A stretch of 64,000 bases of DNA from Paenisporosarcina sp050269735 (lineage in GTDB: Bacteria > Bacillota > Bacilli > Bacillales_A > Planococcaceae). Shown here piece by piece: positions 51,212-60,686 of the stretch. A model generated the notes under the pieces. The model worked only from the letters and a program-made list of their open reading frames with translations, did no database searches and was not told the DNA's origin. The stretch is taken from positions 186,001-250,000 of the forward strand of contig NZ_JBNNIX010000003.1 of assembly GCF_050269735.1 (NCBI RefSeq), read 5' to 3'. The position numbers and the translations under genes are program-made. The first letter of the stretch is position 1. Each line of letters opens with the position of its first letter.

Positions 51212-51700
51212 ATGTTTAACAAAATGATTGTAGGATACGATGGTTCGGAAGGAAGTCGAGCAGCTCTTGCAAAAGCCGTAGACTTAATGGAATATAAACC
51301 AAATACCAAGTTGTTAATAGCTTATGTCAATGATGATGTGGTAGGTGGAGATATCGCCTATTCGAGCCAGGCCTTGGGTTCTGCTCCAATCTTGACAGAC
51401 ATGACGACAGTCCCTCCTGTACCACCGAATTCTGATTCGCCTCGACAATTGGCGGTTGAATATGCAAATCAAATGACGGAGTCCATACAGGTTCAACTCG
51501 ACAACCATAATGTGCATGGTCAGATTGTCGCAGTCGACGGTCATCCAGCAAAAGCATTATCGGATTTGGCGGAAAGAGAACAGGCAGATGCCATTATCGT
51601 TGGAAATAGCGGGAAATCTGGTTTCCAAAAATTTTTCGTAGGTTCTGTAAGCGAAAAAATTGTGAAAGATTCTCCATGCTCTGTCATAGTAGTCAAATAA
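51212..51700 (+). CDS. Universal stress protein (UspA family)
   Basis: The ATG at 51212 after AAAGGAG gives 162 residues. It has MIVGYDGSEGSRAALAKA at the N-terminus and the ATP-binding motif IIVGNSGKSGFQKFFVGSVSEKI (G-2x-G-9x-G-S) near the C-terminus. A loop of about 25 residues rich in Pro and Ser (PPVPPNSDSP) is inserted in the middle. It resembles NhaX, the B. subtilis protein next to yheI. The role is in general stress survival. Confidence 0.92.
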   Translation: MFNKMIVGYDGSEGSRAALAKAVDLMEYKPNTKLLIAYVNDDVVGGDIAYSSQALGSAPILTDMTTVPPVPPNSDSPRQLAVEYANQMTESIQVQLDNHNVHGQIVAVDGHPAKALSDLAEREQADAIIVGNSGKSGFQKFFVGSVSEKIVKDSPCSVIVVK

Positions 51701-51702
51701 CG

Positions 51703-51737
51703 TAAACGCGCTCCCATTTCAGACGGAGCGCGTTTTT
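51703..51737 (+). terminator. Terminator of the universal stress protein gene
   Basis: AAACGCGCTCC-N10-GGAGCGCGTTT followed by TTATTT. Confidence 0.9.
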
Positions 51738-51803
51738 ATTTCGATTTTAAAGTGTTATCACGTATACTGAAAAGAACTATCAGATAAGTAAGGTGTGAGA
51801 AAA

Positions 51804-52385
51804 ATGGCGCGTCAAAGAAAAATGGATGAAGCAGAAATGCTAAGAGAAACTGAAAAGCTATTACTTGAACGTGGGTATGAAGGCTTTTCTTTTAAGGCAT
51901 TGTCCGCAAACTTAGATATCGCGCGTAGCACCATTTATGAATATTACAGTCATAAAGACGATCTCATAACGGACTATATGTATATTCTGGTCAAAAAAGT
52001 AATGGATGAAATGGAAATAATCGCATCTAGAACGACTGGATTGGAAACAATGAAAGAGTGGCTGAAAACATTCATGACGTACGATCAAGTACATCACATG
52101 ATCAGCATGAGAGGCCAACTCGATCAATCGGAATCTGAAATTGCCAGAAATCGCTTAAAACAAATGGACGGACTGCACGGCAAAATGTTTTTTATGTTGT
52201 CCAATCAAGTAAATAAAGCTAAAGAGTTAGGCGAAGTCCGTAAAGATTTACCTAACGAGTTAGTTGCGTCGTTCTTTTTCCATTCCATTTTGGCACGACC
52301 GGCAAAGGATGAAAATATTCAAGGCTGGGCGGACATGCTGAATGACATCATTGAAAATGGGGTCAAACCTCGTAAGGAGTCGTGA
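51804..52385 (+). CDS. TetR-family regulator
   Basis: The ATG at 51804, after AAGGTG, gives 193 residues. The N-terminal helix-turn-helix (FSFKALSANLDIARSTIYEYY) is typical; the C-terminal domain is unassigned. The photolyase start is five bases after its stop, so both are in one operon. Whether it controls the photolyase or another target is unknown. Confidence 0.87.
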   Translation: MARQRKMDEAEMLRETEKLLLERGYEGFSFKALSANLDIARSTIYEYYSHKDDLITDYMYILVKKVMDEMEIIASRTTGLETMKEWLKTFMTYDQVHHMISMRGQLDQSESEIARNRLKQMDGLHGKMFFMLSNQVNKAKELGEVRKDLPNELVASFFFHSILARPAKDENIQGWADMLNDIIENGVKPRKES

Positions 52386-52390
52386 CAAAG

Positions 52391-53800
52391 ATGAAAATTG
52401 CTGTCCTTTTACGGAACGATCTACGGCTCCACGATCACCCTGCCCTCTCCCAAGCACAATTAGATGGTGAAGTTTTGCCAATCTATGTGCTGGAAGATAA
52501 TCTTGGAGCAGCATTCAAATATTGGACTCATCGAAATTTGCTAACATTACAAACGTCTATACGTGAAATTGGTGGTGAACTTTATGTTTCCAGTTCTCCA
52601 TTACCTGAAACTGTTCGTTCCCTTCGTGAAGAAATGGGTATTGAAGCGGTGTATTACAATCGCTCTTACCATCCTAATCAACGACAGAGAGATGAGGATT
52701 TTGCCAAGCAGTTGTTTGATGAGGGACTAAATGTGAAAACTTTTGAAGGTACCATGCTTTTGCCACCATGGGAATCGGTCAAAGATAATGGAGAACCTTA
52801 TAAAGTTTTTACTCCTTTTTATAAACAGTTCCGGACAAAATCCGTTCCCCTAGTAGTTCCTCGATTCAGAGATGCTGTATTTATGGGGCTTCCCTCAAGT
52901 GTGAAGTGTATATCTGCAGATATTCAAACATTGCAGCTAGTCCCTGAAATTAAATGGACCGATGGGATTGATGCAACTTGGACACCAGGCGAAGACGCAG
53001 CGATTGAATTGGTCAAAAAATTTATTGACGAAGATATTGCCGCATACAAAATCAAAAGAGACTTCCCTTCTTTGCCTGGTACTTCACGAATTTCCCCGTA
53101 CCTGGCTGTCGGTGCATTATCGGTGCGAAGCGTTTATCATTATGCGTTGAAAATGAAACCTGATGTCAGTGAAGCCTTTATTCGTCAGTTGATATGGCGT
53201 GAATTTGCTTATCAAATGCTCGTGCATTATCCTTCAACAGCAAGACAACCACTGAATGAAAATTTTCTGAAATTCCCTTGGTTGAACAATGAAGAGCATT
53301 TCGAAAAATGGTGTCGTGGCCAGACCGGCATACCTTTGATCGATGCAGGGATGCGTGAACTTTGGGAAACCGGATATATTCATAATCGTGTACGTATGAA
53401 TGTGGCAAGTTATTTAACGAAGCACTTGTTGGTTGATTTCACAAAAGGCATGTCATGGTTCTGGGATACTCTCATTGATTCAGACATTGCAAATAATATC
53501 TTCGGTTGGCAATGGGCCTCTGGCAGCGGAGCGGATGCGGCACCTTACTTCCGTATTTTCAATCCTTATCTTCAAAGCGCAAAATTCGATAGCGAAGCTG
53601 TCTACATCAGAAAATGGATTCCCGAGCTTAAGGGTCTTTCTAACAAAGATATCATCCAACCAGAGCAAGCTTCTGAGGAAGCGCTTGAAAAAGCAGGTGT
53701 TGTACTCGGTGAAACTTATCCATATCCAATCGTGACCCATAAAGCAGGACGAGCCAGAGCTTTGCTTGCATATGATGAGATAAAAAATAAGGACAAATAA
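52391..53800 (+). CDS. phr: Deoxyribodipyrimidine photolyase (class I)
   Basis: The ATG at 52391 follows AAGGAG by 11 bases and gives 469 residues. The N-terminal domain binds the antenna (LLRNDLRLHDHPAL). The FAD domain has IRQLIWREFAYQML, WCRGQTGIPLIDAGMREL, HNRVRMNVASYL and DSDIANNIFGWQWASGSGAD, all characteristic of CPD photolyases. It repairs UV dimers using blue light. It is cotranscribed with the TetR gene. Confidence 0.95.
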   Translation: MKIAVLLRNDLRLHDHPALSQAQLDGEVLPIYVLEDNLGAAFKYWTHRNLLTLQTSIREIGGELYVSSSPLPETVRSLREEMGIEAVYYNRSYHPNQRQRDEDFAKQLFDEGLNVKTFEGTMLLPPWESVKDNGEPYKVFTPFYKQFRTKSVPLVVPRFRDAVFMGLPSSVKCISADIQTLQLVPEIKWTDGIDATWTPGEDAAIELVKKFIDEDIAAYKIKRDFPSLPGTSRISPYLAVGALSVRSVYHYALKMKPDVSEAFIRQLIWREFAYQMLVHYPSTARQPLNENFLKFPWLNNEEHFEKWCRGQTGIPLIDAGMRELWETGYIHNRVRMNVASYLTKHLLVDFTKGMSWFWDTLIDSDIANNIFGWQWASGSGADAAPYFRIFNPYLQSAKFDSEAVYIRKWIPELKGLSNKDIIQPEQASEEALEKAGVVLGETYPYPIVTHKAGRARALLAYDEIKNKDK

Positions 53801-53823
53801 TTCTCCTTAACGAAGATGTTTTT

Positions 53824-53890
53824 GTTTAAAGCAAAAAAAAAGTAGGGCTACCGATTGATACAGGGGTAGCCCTACTTTTTTGCTTTAAAC
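53824..53890. terminator. Strong bidirectional terminator after phr
   Basis: AAGTAGGGCTACC and GGTAGCCCTACTT form the core, extended outward by GTTTAAAGC and GCTTTAAAC, so the whole hairpin has about 28 bp per arm with A/T runs on both strands. Confidence 0.93.
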
Positions 53891-53909
53891 AAGACAAACT
53901 TATAAAATA

Positions 53910-54458
53910 CTAATATTCCTTATATGGTACATTCAGCTGTAATAACTTTTGGTATATTTTACTTTGAGCTTCAGCATTTACTATTCCAGAAACTAAAAAT
54001 TCAAAGGTATATCCATCATTAAACTCAAATATATACTTTTCATCTCGGTCTAATTCTTCGTCATACATCTCGTGTGAAACACTCGCAAGTTCTTCCCAAT
54101 TGTATAATGCATTAGATCCCAAGACGGGATTATATTCAATAAAGTCCTGATGTAAATAGACGTAATTTTGAACACCTTGACTGAAAATTAAGATGAAGCC
54201 AATTAACACGATTATGCCAGTAATCGAATTAAACAGAACTGATCGTGAAAAATACATGACACAAAGCAACACAATAACAACTAAAAATGCTAAAGCATAC
54301 AACACCATACTGGTACTCAAAGGAATAAAAACTATTTTGTCACGAGAGTTAGATAATGTTAAGGAAACAATCATAGGAGTAATTAAAATGACAATTGGTG
54401 CTATGACCAATAAAAGCAGAGCGAAAATCCAATATAAACTTTTGCGTTCATAATCCAT
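53910..54458 (-). CDS. Membrane protein of unknown function
   Basis: This 182-residue protein has three membrane helices (about 9-33, 46-70, 75-95) and a soluble C-terminal domain of about 80 residues (YNPVLGSNALYNWEELASV, then DRDEKYIFEFNDGYTFEF) resembling the PH-like domains found at the end of small Bacillus membrane proteins. AT-rich, alone between two terminators. The upstream ribosome binding site (GAGGGGG) is far from the ATG. The function is unknown. Confidence 0.7.
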   Translation of the reverse strand: MDYERKSLYWIFALLLLVIAPIVILITPMIVSLTLSNSRDKIVFIPLSTSMVLYALAFLVVIVLLCVMYFSRSVLFNSITGIIVLIGFILIFSQGVQNYVYLHQDFIEYNPVLGSNALYNWEELASVSHEMYDEELDRDEKYIFEFNDGYTFEFLVSGIVNAEAQSKIYQKLLQLNVPYKEY

Positions 54459-54647
54459 TGCAATAAATACCCCCTCATTAACTTCATTTTACCACAATTT
54501 CTAGAAAAATTTGTAAAAATAAGAGGGCTGTTCATTTTCAATGCTATTACAAATAAACATTCGTGAAAAGAGGGTTATTGCTTACCGGAAAGCGTGCCTG
54601 TTTATATATCCGCTTCAGAACGCGCTTCGAAACATGTATTAATATGA

Positions 54648-54697
54648 AGAGGGCTGCCCTAAAGTCATAATTAATGACTATTAGGACAGCCCCTTTT
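54648..54697 (-). terminator. Terminator of kynB
   Basis: On the minus strand GGGCTG-T-CCTAA and TTAGG-G-CAGCCC are paired around an inner AGTCAT/ATGACT stem, with a short T/C tail. Confidence 0.75.
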
Positions 54698-54700
54698 ATT

Positions 54701-55321
54701 TTATCTTTCAATCAACACTGCACGGACGGGACTACCATCTGCGCCTTCAATTTTTAAGGGCAGCGCAATTAATTGATAGGTATCTTCTCTAACTTCATCC
54801 AATACAAGCCCTTCTAATATATAGCGACCTGCAGTTCCTAAAGCGTGATGCATCGGTAAGTCTTTACTTGTAATTGCATCCACTGAAGGCAAATCGACTC
54901 CAAATAAAATGACTCCGTTCTCAACCATCCACTCCACAACATCGACATCAAAGGCTGGAATTTCTGCCGGAAAGACATCTCTTTGCTGCCAGGCATTAGT
55001 TCGGAAAAGTACAGCTTTTGCTTCTCCAATGGTTAATCCATTCAATACTTCTTTCGATATGAATTCTCTTTCGCTCACATCAACTACAATCGCCTCGACG
55101 ATATAATTTTTCAATGGTAGTTCATGAACTTTTTCCCCATTTTCATCAAAATGAAAAGGAGCATCAATATGGGTACCGATATGCGTACTCGTCGTAATTT
55201 GTCCGACGTTTACCGAACCACTCTGTTCCTTTGTCCAGTTAACATGGAATTGAAAAGGCGTATCTCCTGGCCATTCAGCTACGTTCTTATTCAGTAACAT
55301 CGAAATGTCATGTATTTTCAT
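54701..55321 (-). CDS. kynB: Kynurenine formamidase KynB
   Basis: This 206-residue enzyme of the cyclase family has the metal motif STHIGTHIDAPFHF (H-x-G-T-H-x-D) and later the conserved GVDLPSVDAITSKDLPMHHA segment. It hydrolyses N-formylkynurenine to kynurenine. The ATG abuts the kynU stop codon, so the two genes are coupled. Length equals the family mean. Confidence 0.93.
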   Translation of the reverse strand: MKIHDISMLLNKNVAEWPGDTPFQFHVNWTKEQSGSVNVGQITTSTHIGTHIDAPFHFDENGEKVHELPLKNYIVEAIVVDVSEREFISKEVLNGLTIGEAKAVLFRTNAWQQRDVFPAEIPAFDVDVVEWMVENGVILFGVDLPSVDAITSKDLPMHHALGTAGRYILEGLVLDEVREDTYQLIALPLKIEGADGSPVRAVLIER

Positions 55322-56599
55322 TTAGGCCACCACGTTTCGTTCATTTGAAAACGTTTTGTATGTCTCTTCAACCATAATCGTTTTTAAGCGTTGAACCATT
55401 TCCCATACATCTTCAAAACTCGAATAAAAACTGATTGGCGCTAGTCGGATAATATCAGGTGCTCTGAAATCAGGAACGACATTCGCTTCTTTTAATGCCT
55501 TACAAATTCGAGCAGCTTCCGGATGAGCTAAAGCAATATGGCCACCTCTGGATTCGTCTGCAAGCGGCGTCACGTCAACAAAATCAAATGACCCTACTTC
55601 CGCTTGGATCAAATCTCTTAAATATTTGGTTAATGCAAGTGATTTTGATCGGACAGCGTCCATCCCTGCATCTTCAAAAAGCTCAACACTACCGCTAAGA
55701 GGAGCAGTGCTGAATAAATTAGGGGTCCCGATTTGATAAGCTCCCGCTCCATTTGCTTTTGTGAAGTCATGGGACATATCAAATTGTTTCGTTTTATCAG
55801 AACCAAACCAGCCCGCAAGACCAGGTAGCTCGTGATGATGACGTTCGTGAATATAAAGCCCCCCTGTTCCACCAGGACCACTGTTCATGTATTTATAATG
55901 GCACCATATCGCAAAATCCACTTGATCGTTATGTAATTGGTGAGGCACGGAGCCGATTGAATGTGCTAAATCAAAGCCCACCAAGATTCCTTTTGTATGC
56001 GCCATTTCTGTTATACGTTTCAAGTCCAATAATTGACCGCTTCGATATAATACAGATGGCAACATTAAAATAGCAACATCATCCGTCAGCATTTCTTCAA
56101 TTGCCTCTAGTGTCAATGTATACCCATCTTCACTTTTCACTTTACGCATTGATACCGCTGGATCCAGTCCACGTAATTTCAAATGGCTTTCAACCGCATA
56201 AATATCAGAAGGGAAATTCAGTTCGTCTACGACAATGACAGACTTTTCAGGTGTGGGATGGAACAAAGTTGAAAGCATTTGGTGAATGTTCACGGTAATG
56301 GATCCAGTCACCATCACTTCATTTCCGTTTGCACCGACTATTTTGGCCACGCGTTCACTCAGCTTTTCTGAATAGGTAAACCAAGGATCTTCTCCTTCCG
56401 TCCACCCATCAATCCCTCTTTCACGCCAGCTTGCTATCAATTTTTCCAGCGTTGCTTCTGAGCGCTTAGACATGAGCCCCAAAGAGTTTCCATCCATATA
56501 TAGTTGATTCTCAGGTAAGTAGAATTCATTTTTAAAATTGCGCATTCTATCCTTCTGATCCATTTCTTTTGCATATTGCAAAGTCGTATCCAAAGCCAT
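55322..56599 (-). CDS. kynU: Kynureninase KynU
   Basis: This 425-residue PLP enzyme cleaves kynurenine to anthranilate and alanine. The PLP lysine is in the WCHYKYMNSGPGG motif; the N-terminus has MDGNSLGLMSKRSE and GWTEGEDPW, typical of the family. The start could also be the TTG six bases further (56593), which is better spaced from GGGAGA. It follows chrA by nine bases. The first pathway enzyme, tryptophan 2,3-dioxygenase (kynA), is not in this window. Confidence 0.93.
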   Translation of the reverse strand: MALDTTLQYAKEMDQKDRMRNFKNEFYLPENQLYMDGNSLGLMSKRSEATLEKLIASWRERGIDGWTEGEDPWFTYSEKLSERVAKIVGANGNEVMVTGSITVNIHQMLSTLFHPTPEKSVIVVDELNFPSDIYAVESHLKLRGLDPAVSMRKVKSEDGYTLTLEAIEEMLTDDVAILMLPSVLYRSGQLLDLKRITEMAHTKGILVGFDLAHSIGSVPHQLHNDQVDFAIWCHYKYMNSGPGGTGGLYIHERHHHELPGLAGWFGSDKTKQFDMSHDFTKANGAGAYQIGTPNLFSTAPLSGSVELFEDAGMDAVRSKSLALTKYLRDLIQAEVGSFDFVDVTPLADESRGGHIALAHPEAARICKALKEANVVPDFRAPDIIRLAPISFYSSFEDVWEMVQRLKTIMVEETYKTFSNERNVVA

Positions 56600-56608
56600 C
56601 TCTCCCTT

Positions 56609-57796
56609 TTATCCAAACATAGCAAAGCTCAAAGCACCTAAAATTGCGGTAATGATGACGACAATCCAAGGTGACAGTTTATAAAATACTAACAGAGTAA
56701 AGGAAATTAACACAATGACAAAATCTATCGGGTCATGCACCGCACTTGTAAAGACTGGGTCATATAAAGCAGCCAGTAATATTCCCACTACAGCTGCATT
56801 TACACCTTTTAATGCCGCTTGAATTCTTGGTTTCGTACGAATGACGGCCCAAAACGGCAACGTCCCCACCACAAGTAAGAAAGATGGTAAGAACATGGCA
56901 ACTACGGCAATCGCCGCTCCAGAAAAGCTTCCCATTATTTGTCCCAAGTAACCAGCTAACGTAAACAATGGACCTGGTACCGCTTGTGCTGCACCATAAC
57001 CCGCTATGAAAGCTTCCGAAGACATCCAACCGGCTGGTACTACTTCCCTTTCAAGCATAGGTAAAACAACATGACCTCCGCCGAACACGATCGAGCCGAC
57101 TCGATAGAATATATCGAAAATCGCATACCAGACAGCTTGTACAAATGGTCTGAAAACAGGCAATAGAATCAATAAGCTAAAGAACAGAATCCATGCGATA
57201 ATTCCTGTCTTCTTGCCGAAAGTCAATGGCATTTCCACGGCATCTGGGGCTTTTTCATTTTTGTAATACATGACTCCAAAAATACCAGCCAATAGGATAA
57301 TCAGAATCTGACCCCACGCCGTCGGAATCAATAATGTTACGGCGGCTCCAATCATGGCGACGGTCAATCTCGGTCGATCCGGTGTTAACGTTTTGCCCAT
57401 CCCCATCAATGCATGTGCAACAACAGCGACAGCAACGATTTTCAATCCTTGAATCCAACCACTTTCAAATGATCCTGTTTGCATGATGATCCAGGCGAAG
57501 GCCATCAATATTAAAACCGAAGGAAGTGTAAAACCAATCCATGACAAAATACCACCGAATAATCCTCCCCGTAGCATACCGATTGATATCCCTACTTGTG
57601 AACTCGCGGGACCAGGAAGGAATTGACATAAGGCAACTAAATCAGCATACAACTTGTCGTCGAGCCATTTTCTCTTTTGCACGTATTCATCTCTAAAATA
57701 ACCGATATGTGCTGCCGGCCCTCCAAAGGAAGTTAACCCAAGCTTGGTTGAAGCGGACAGGATTTCAAGGTAACGACCTCTCTTTGCTTTTCCCAT
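56609..57796 (-). CDS. chrA: Chromate transporter ChrA (long, two-domain)
   Basis: This 395-residue membrane protein contains two repeats of the CHR domain. The first begins TKLGLTSFGGPAAHIGYF with CQFLPGPASSQVGISIG; the second has VGSIVFGGGHVVLPML and GYGAAQAVPGPLF. Long ChrA proteins export chromate by proton antiport; it may also carry sulfate. It is cotranscribed with kynU and kynB, an unusual grouping. Confidence 0.9.
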   Translation of the reverse strand: MGKAKRGRYLEILSASTKLGLTSFGGPAAHIGYFRDEYVQKRKWLDDKLYADLVALCQFLPGPASSQVGISIGMLRGGLFGGILSWIGFTLPSVLILMAFAWIIMQTGSFESGWIQGLKIVAVAVVAHALMGMGKTLTPDRPRLTVAMIGAAVTLLIPTAWGQILIILLAGIFGVMYYKNEKAPDAVEMPLTFGKKTGIIAWILFFSLLILLPVFRPFVQAVWYAIFDIFYRVGSIVFGGGHVVLPMLEREVVPAGWMSSEAFIAGYGAAQAVPGPLFTLAGYLGQIMGSFSGAAIAVVAMFLPSFLLVVGTLPFWAVIRTKPRIQAALKGVNAAVVGILLAALYDPVFTSAVHDPIDFVIVLISFTLLVFYKLSPWIVVIITAILGALSFAMFG

Positions 57797-58000
57797 TATT
57801 TATTCACTCCCCCGTCATATAAGTGTCTTCTATTAGGATACAAAAAGAAGGAAACCGTTGAAAGGAATATTGCGTATAGAAAGTAATATTTGTTTTTTAT
57901 ACGCGAGTAAATTATTATTATAGGTATTAACTATTTTTTAGAAAACAGGAGGTGTACACTTTGTTCTCCCCCTCATTCGGGTCTGGAACAAAGGAATTCT

Positions 58001-59353
58001 TTGGACATAGCCATACGATTGACAGCATTTGCTGTCTTAATCGCCTTTACGGCATTCTTCGTTGCAAGTGAGTTTGCTATTGTAAAAGTGAGATCTACCC
58101 GCATCGATCAATTGATTGCGGAAGGAAATAAACGTGCTATAGCTTCAAAACGTGTTATTTCAAATTTAGATGAATATTTATCAGCCTGTCAGCTAGGTAT
58201 TACAATGACCGCTTTAGGTCTCGGTTTACTTGGTGAACCTACTGTCGAGCTATTATTACATCCACTATTTGAGCGTTTCGAGCTAAGCGATAGCATGTCG
58301 AATATCCTTTCTTACGGAATTGCGTTCTCATTCGTAACATTTTTGCACGTAGTTGTCGGTGAATTGGCACCGAAAACGTTAGCCATTCAAAAAGCGGAAC
58401 AAGTTGCCTTGTTTACAGCGAAACCATTGATTTGGTTCTACCGCATCATGTATCCAATTATTAAATTCTTGAATGGTTCCGCTCGAGCACTTACAGGCTT
58501 ATTTGGCTTAAAGCCAGCATCTGAATCAGAACTGGCACATACGGAAGAAGAGCTTCGTATGATTCTATCGGATAGCTTGAAAAGCGGCGAGATTAACCAA
58601 TCTGAATATAAGTTTGTAAACAAGATTTTTGAATTTGACGATCGGATTGCCAAAGAAATTATGGCGCCCCGTACCGAGATGAGCACCATTGATAAAGATA
58701 CAACTCTTCGCCAGGTGTTCGACCAAGTAAACGTGGAACAATACACGCGTTATCCTGTTACAGATGGCGATAAAGATCACGTAATCGGACTTGTTAATAT
58801 GAAGAACTTATTGACTGCATATATTAAAGATACGGAAAATATCAATCGCCCGGTCATTGATTATATGCAACCTATTATTCGTGTCATAGAAACAATTCCA
58901 ATTGGTGAATTGTTATTGAAGATCCAACGCGAACGTATCCATATGGCCGTATTGATGGATGAATACGGCGGAACATCCGGACTCGTGACAATCGAAGATA
59001 TTCTGGAAGAAATTGTCGGAGATATCCGGGATGAGTTTGATAATGATGAATTGCCTGAAGTTCAAAAACTGGGAGATCATCATTATATACTGGATGCCAA
59101 AATCTTAATTGAAAATGTCAACGATATTCTCGGCATCGACATTGATGAAGAAGATATCGATACAATCGGTGGATGGTTCCTTACTAAACATTTTGAAGCC
59201 ATTAAAGGTGAAAAAATAATTGAACAAGGATACGAGTTCACGATTAAAGATATGGAAGGTCATCACATACTGTATCTTGAAGTCATTAAATTAACTAAAA
59301 AAGAAATCGAAGAAATGATTGAAGAAAAATTAGAAAGAAACGACTCTCACTAA
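58001..59353 (+). CDS. CNNM/CorC-type transporter (YhdP/MpfA-like)
   Basis: This 450-residue protein has an N-terminal DUF21 domain with three or four membrane helices (ASEFAIVKVRSTRIDQLI, LSACQLGITMTALGLGLLGE, FLHVVVGELAPKTLAIQKAE), two CBS domains (about 205-330, with the typical PRTEMSTI and VTDGDKDHVIGLV) and a C-terminal CorC/HlyC domain. The closest B. subtilis counterpart is YhdP (MpfA), which protects against high magnesium. The TTG start after AAAGGA agrees with the MDI start of YhdP. A 36-codon ORF with a stronger ribosome binding site overlaps the start in another frame. Confidence 0.9.
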   Translation: MDIAIRLTAFAVLIAFTAFFVASEFAIVKVRSTRIDQLIAEGNKRAIASKRVISNLDEYLSACQLGITMTALGLGLLGEPTVELLLHPLFERFELSDSMSNILSYGIAFSFVTFLHVVVGELAPKTLAIQKAEQVALFTAKPLIWFYRIMYPIIKFLNGSARALTGLFGLKPASESELAHTEEELRMILSDSLKSGEINQSEYKFVNKIFEFDDRIAKEIMAPRTEMSTIDKDTTLRQVFDQVNVEQYTRYPVTDGDKDHVIGLVNMKNLLTAYIKDTENINRPVIDYMQPIIRVIETIPIGELLLKIQRERIHMAVLMDEYGGTSGLVTIEDILEEIVGDIRDEFDNDELPEVQKLGDHHYILDAKILIENVNDILGIDIDEEDIDTIGGWFLTKHFEAIKGEKIIEQGYEFTIKDMEGHHILYLEVIKLTKKEIEEMIEEKLERNDSH

Positions 59354-59399
59354 GAGGGTCGTTTTCTTATGTGTGAAAGTTTTGCAAGGAGGAAACAAT

Positions 59400-60281
59400 T
59401 TGGAGCTATATACACATTTACGCGAAGGGGAAAAAGGTGCTTGGATAAGCATCGGTACCTATTTAATTCTGAGCGCGATAAAATTGACGATCGGATATAT
59501 CGGTACTTCAGAAGCATTAAAAGCAGATGGTCTCAATAATTCAACGGACATCGCTGCTTCCATTGCCGTTCTAATTGGACTTCGAATTTCACAAAAGCCC
59601 CCGGATCAAAATCATCATTATGGTCATCTTCGTGCCGAAACAGTCGCTTCCCTTGTCGCCTCCTTTATTATGGCTGCTGTCGGATTACAAGTATTAATCA
59701 ATGCAGGCAAAAACCTGTTTCACCCGGTCCACGAAACACCATCCCTATTGACGGCATTTGTTGCCGCTGGAAGTGCCATCGTGATGTATGTCGTGTATCG
59801 ATACAATTTAAAGTTGGCTAACCGAATCAATAGCTCCGCTGTTCGAGCGGCTGCGTATGATAACCGTTCAGATGCTCTCGTCAGTATTGGAACAACCATC
59901 GGGATATTAGCTGCTATTTTCGGTTTACCTATACTGGATTCGATAACGGCCATTTTGGTTGGCCTTTTAATTATGAAAACGGCTTATGATATATTCAATG
60001 AAGCCGTACATACACTGACTGATGGTTTTAATGAAGATGAGGTAGAAACACTTTCAGTGCTCGTTCGAAAAGTACACGGTGTCATTCACTTAGAGGATTT
60101 CAAAGGACGCATGCATGGAAATCTGATGTTAGTCGATTTAACTGTTACAGTTGATCCATTATTAAATGTAGTGGAGAGTCATCGCATCACAGAAGAAATA
60201 GAAAAGAAAATACATTTAGTAAAACCTTTTTGTATGGTACTAGTTCACATTGAACCTCACATCGAATCAGTTAAACAATAA
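59400..60281 (+). CDS. mneP: Cation-diffusion-facilitator exporter (MneP-like)
   Basis: A TTG at 59400, six bases after AAGGAGGAA, gives 293 residues. Metal site motifs ADGLNNSTD and YDNRSDALVS on helices 2 and 5 are those of the manganese-type CDF family; GLRISQKPPDQNHHYGHLRAE is shared with B. subtilis MneP (YdfM). The C-terminal cytosolic domain ends with VLVHIEPHIE. It exports manganese by proton antiport. It follows the CorC-like gene by 46 bases. Confidence 0.9.
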   Translation: MELYTHLREGEKGAWISIGTYLILSAIKLTIGYIGTSEALKADGLNNSTDIAASIAVLIGLRISQKPPDQNHHYGHLRAETVASLVASFIMAAVGLQVLINAGKNLFHPVHETPSLLTAFVAAGSAIVMYVVYRYNLKLANRINSSAVRAAAYDNRSDALVSIGTTIGILAAIFGLPILDSITAILVGLLIMKTAYDIFNEAVHTLTDGFNEDEVETLSVLVRKVHGVIHLEDFKGRMHGNLMLVDLTVTVDPLLNVVESHRITEEIEKKIHLVKPFCMVLVHIEPHIESVKQ

Positions 60282-60340
60282 AATGAAAACAAAATACGCC
60301 AACTTAGCGGTTTTAAGTGAATTGGGTTGTATATAAAAAA

Positions 60341-60448
60341 CGGCAGGGACGACCACTTCGCTTTCCGTGGACTTGTCTTCAGCCACGTCCGGGGGTCTTC
60401 AGCTCAAGCTATTCCCACAGGAGTCTTCGTGGCCGGCCCTGCCCTTCC
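60341..60448 (+). repeat. Dispersed repeat family 2, copy 2
   Basis: A diverged copy of the element at 34944-35055, with CGCTTTCCGTGG, GGGGGTCTTCAGC and TATTCCCACAGGAGTCTTCG. Its ends GGCAGGG and CCCTGCC form an inverted repeat. A short fragment of its start (ACGGCAGGAACG) recurs near 60588. No gene is seen between 60282 and 60652. Confidence 0.62.
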
Positions 60449-60652
60449 TTAAACAATAAAAAACAAGCCACGGTTTTACCTTTTTAACATCTACTATCGT
60501 CTGACATGTTTAATCAATTCTTTATTAACATGAGATGTAGCCTATAGTCAAAATCAATTTTATGATTAAGTTGTAATAAAAAAACGGCAGGAACGTTTCC
60601 ATTGCTTTTAATCGAAGGACGAATACCCGCTGTCTATCCATATAAACAAAAT

Positions 60653-60679
60653 AAAACCGCCATCTCGGCGGTTTTTTTA
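60653..60679. terminator. Bidirectional terminator before the small lipoprotein gene
   Basis: AAAACCGCC-ATCTC-GGCGGTTTTTTT. Confidence 0.88.
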
Positions 60680-60686
60680 TCATGTA

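Noticed and set aside
60580..60640. Third copy of dispersed repeat family 2.
   Set aside because: Only about 17 bases match the start of copy 2; too short to call a copy.
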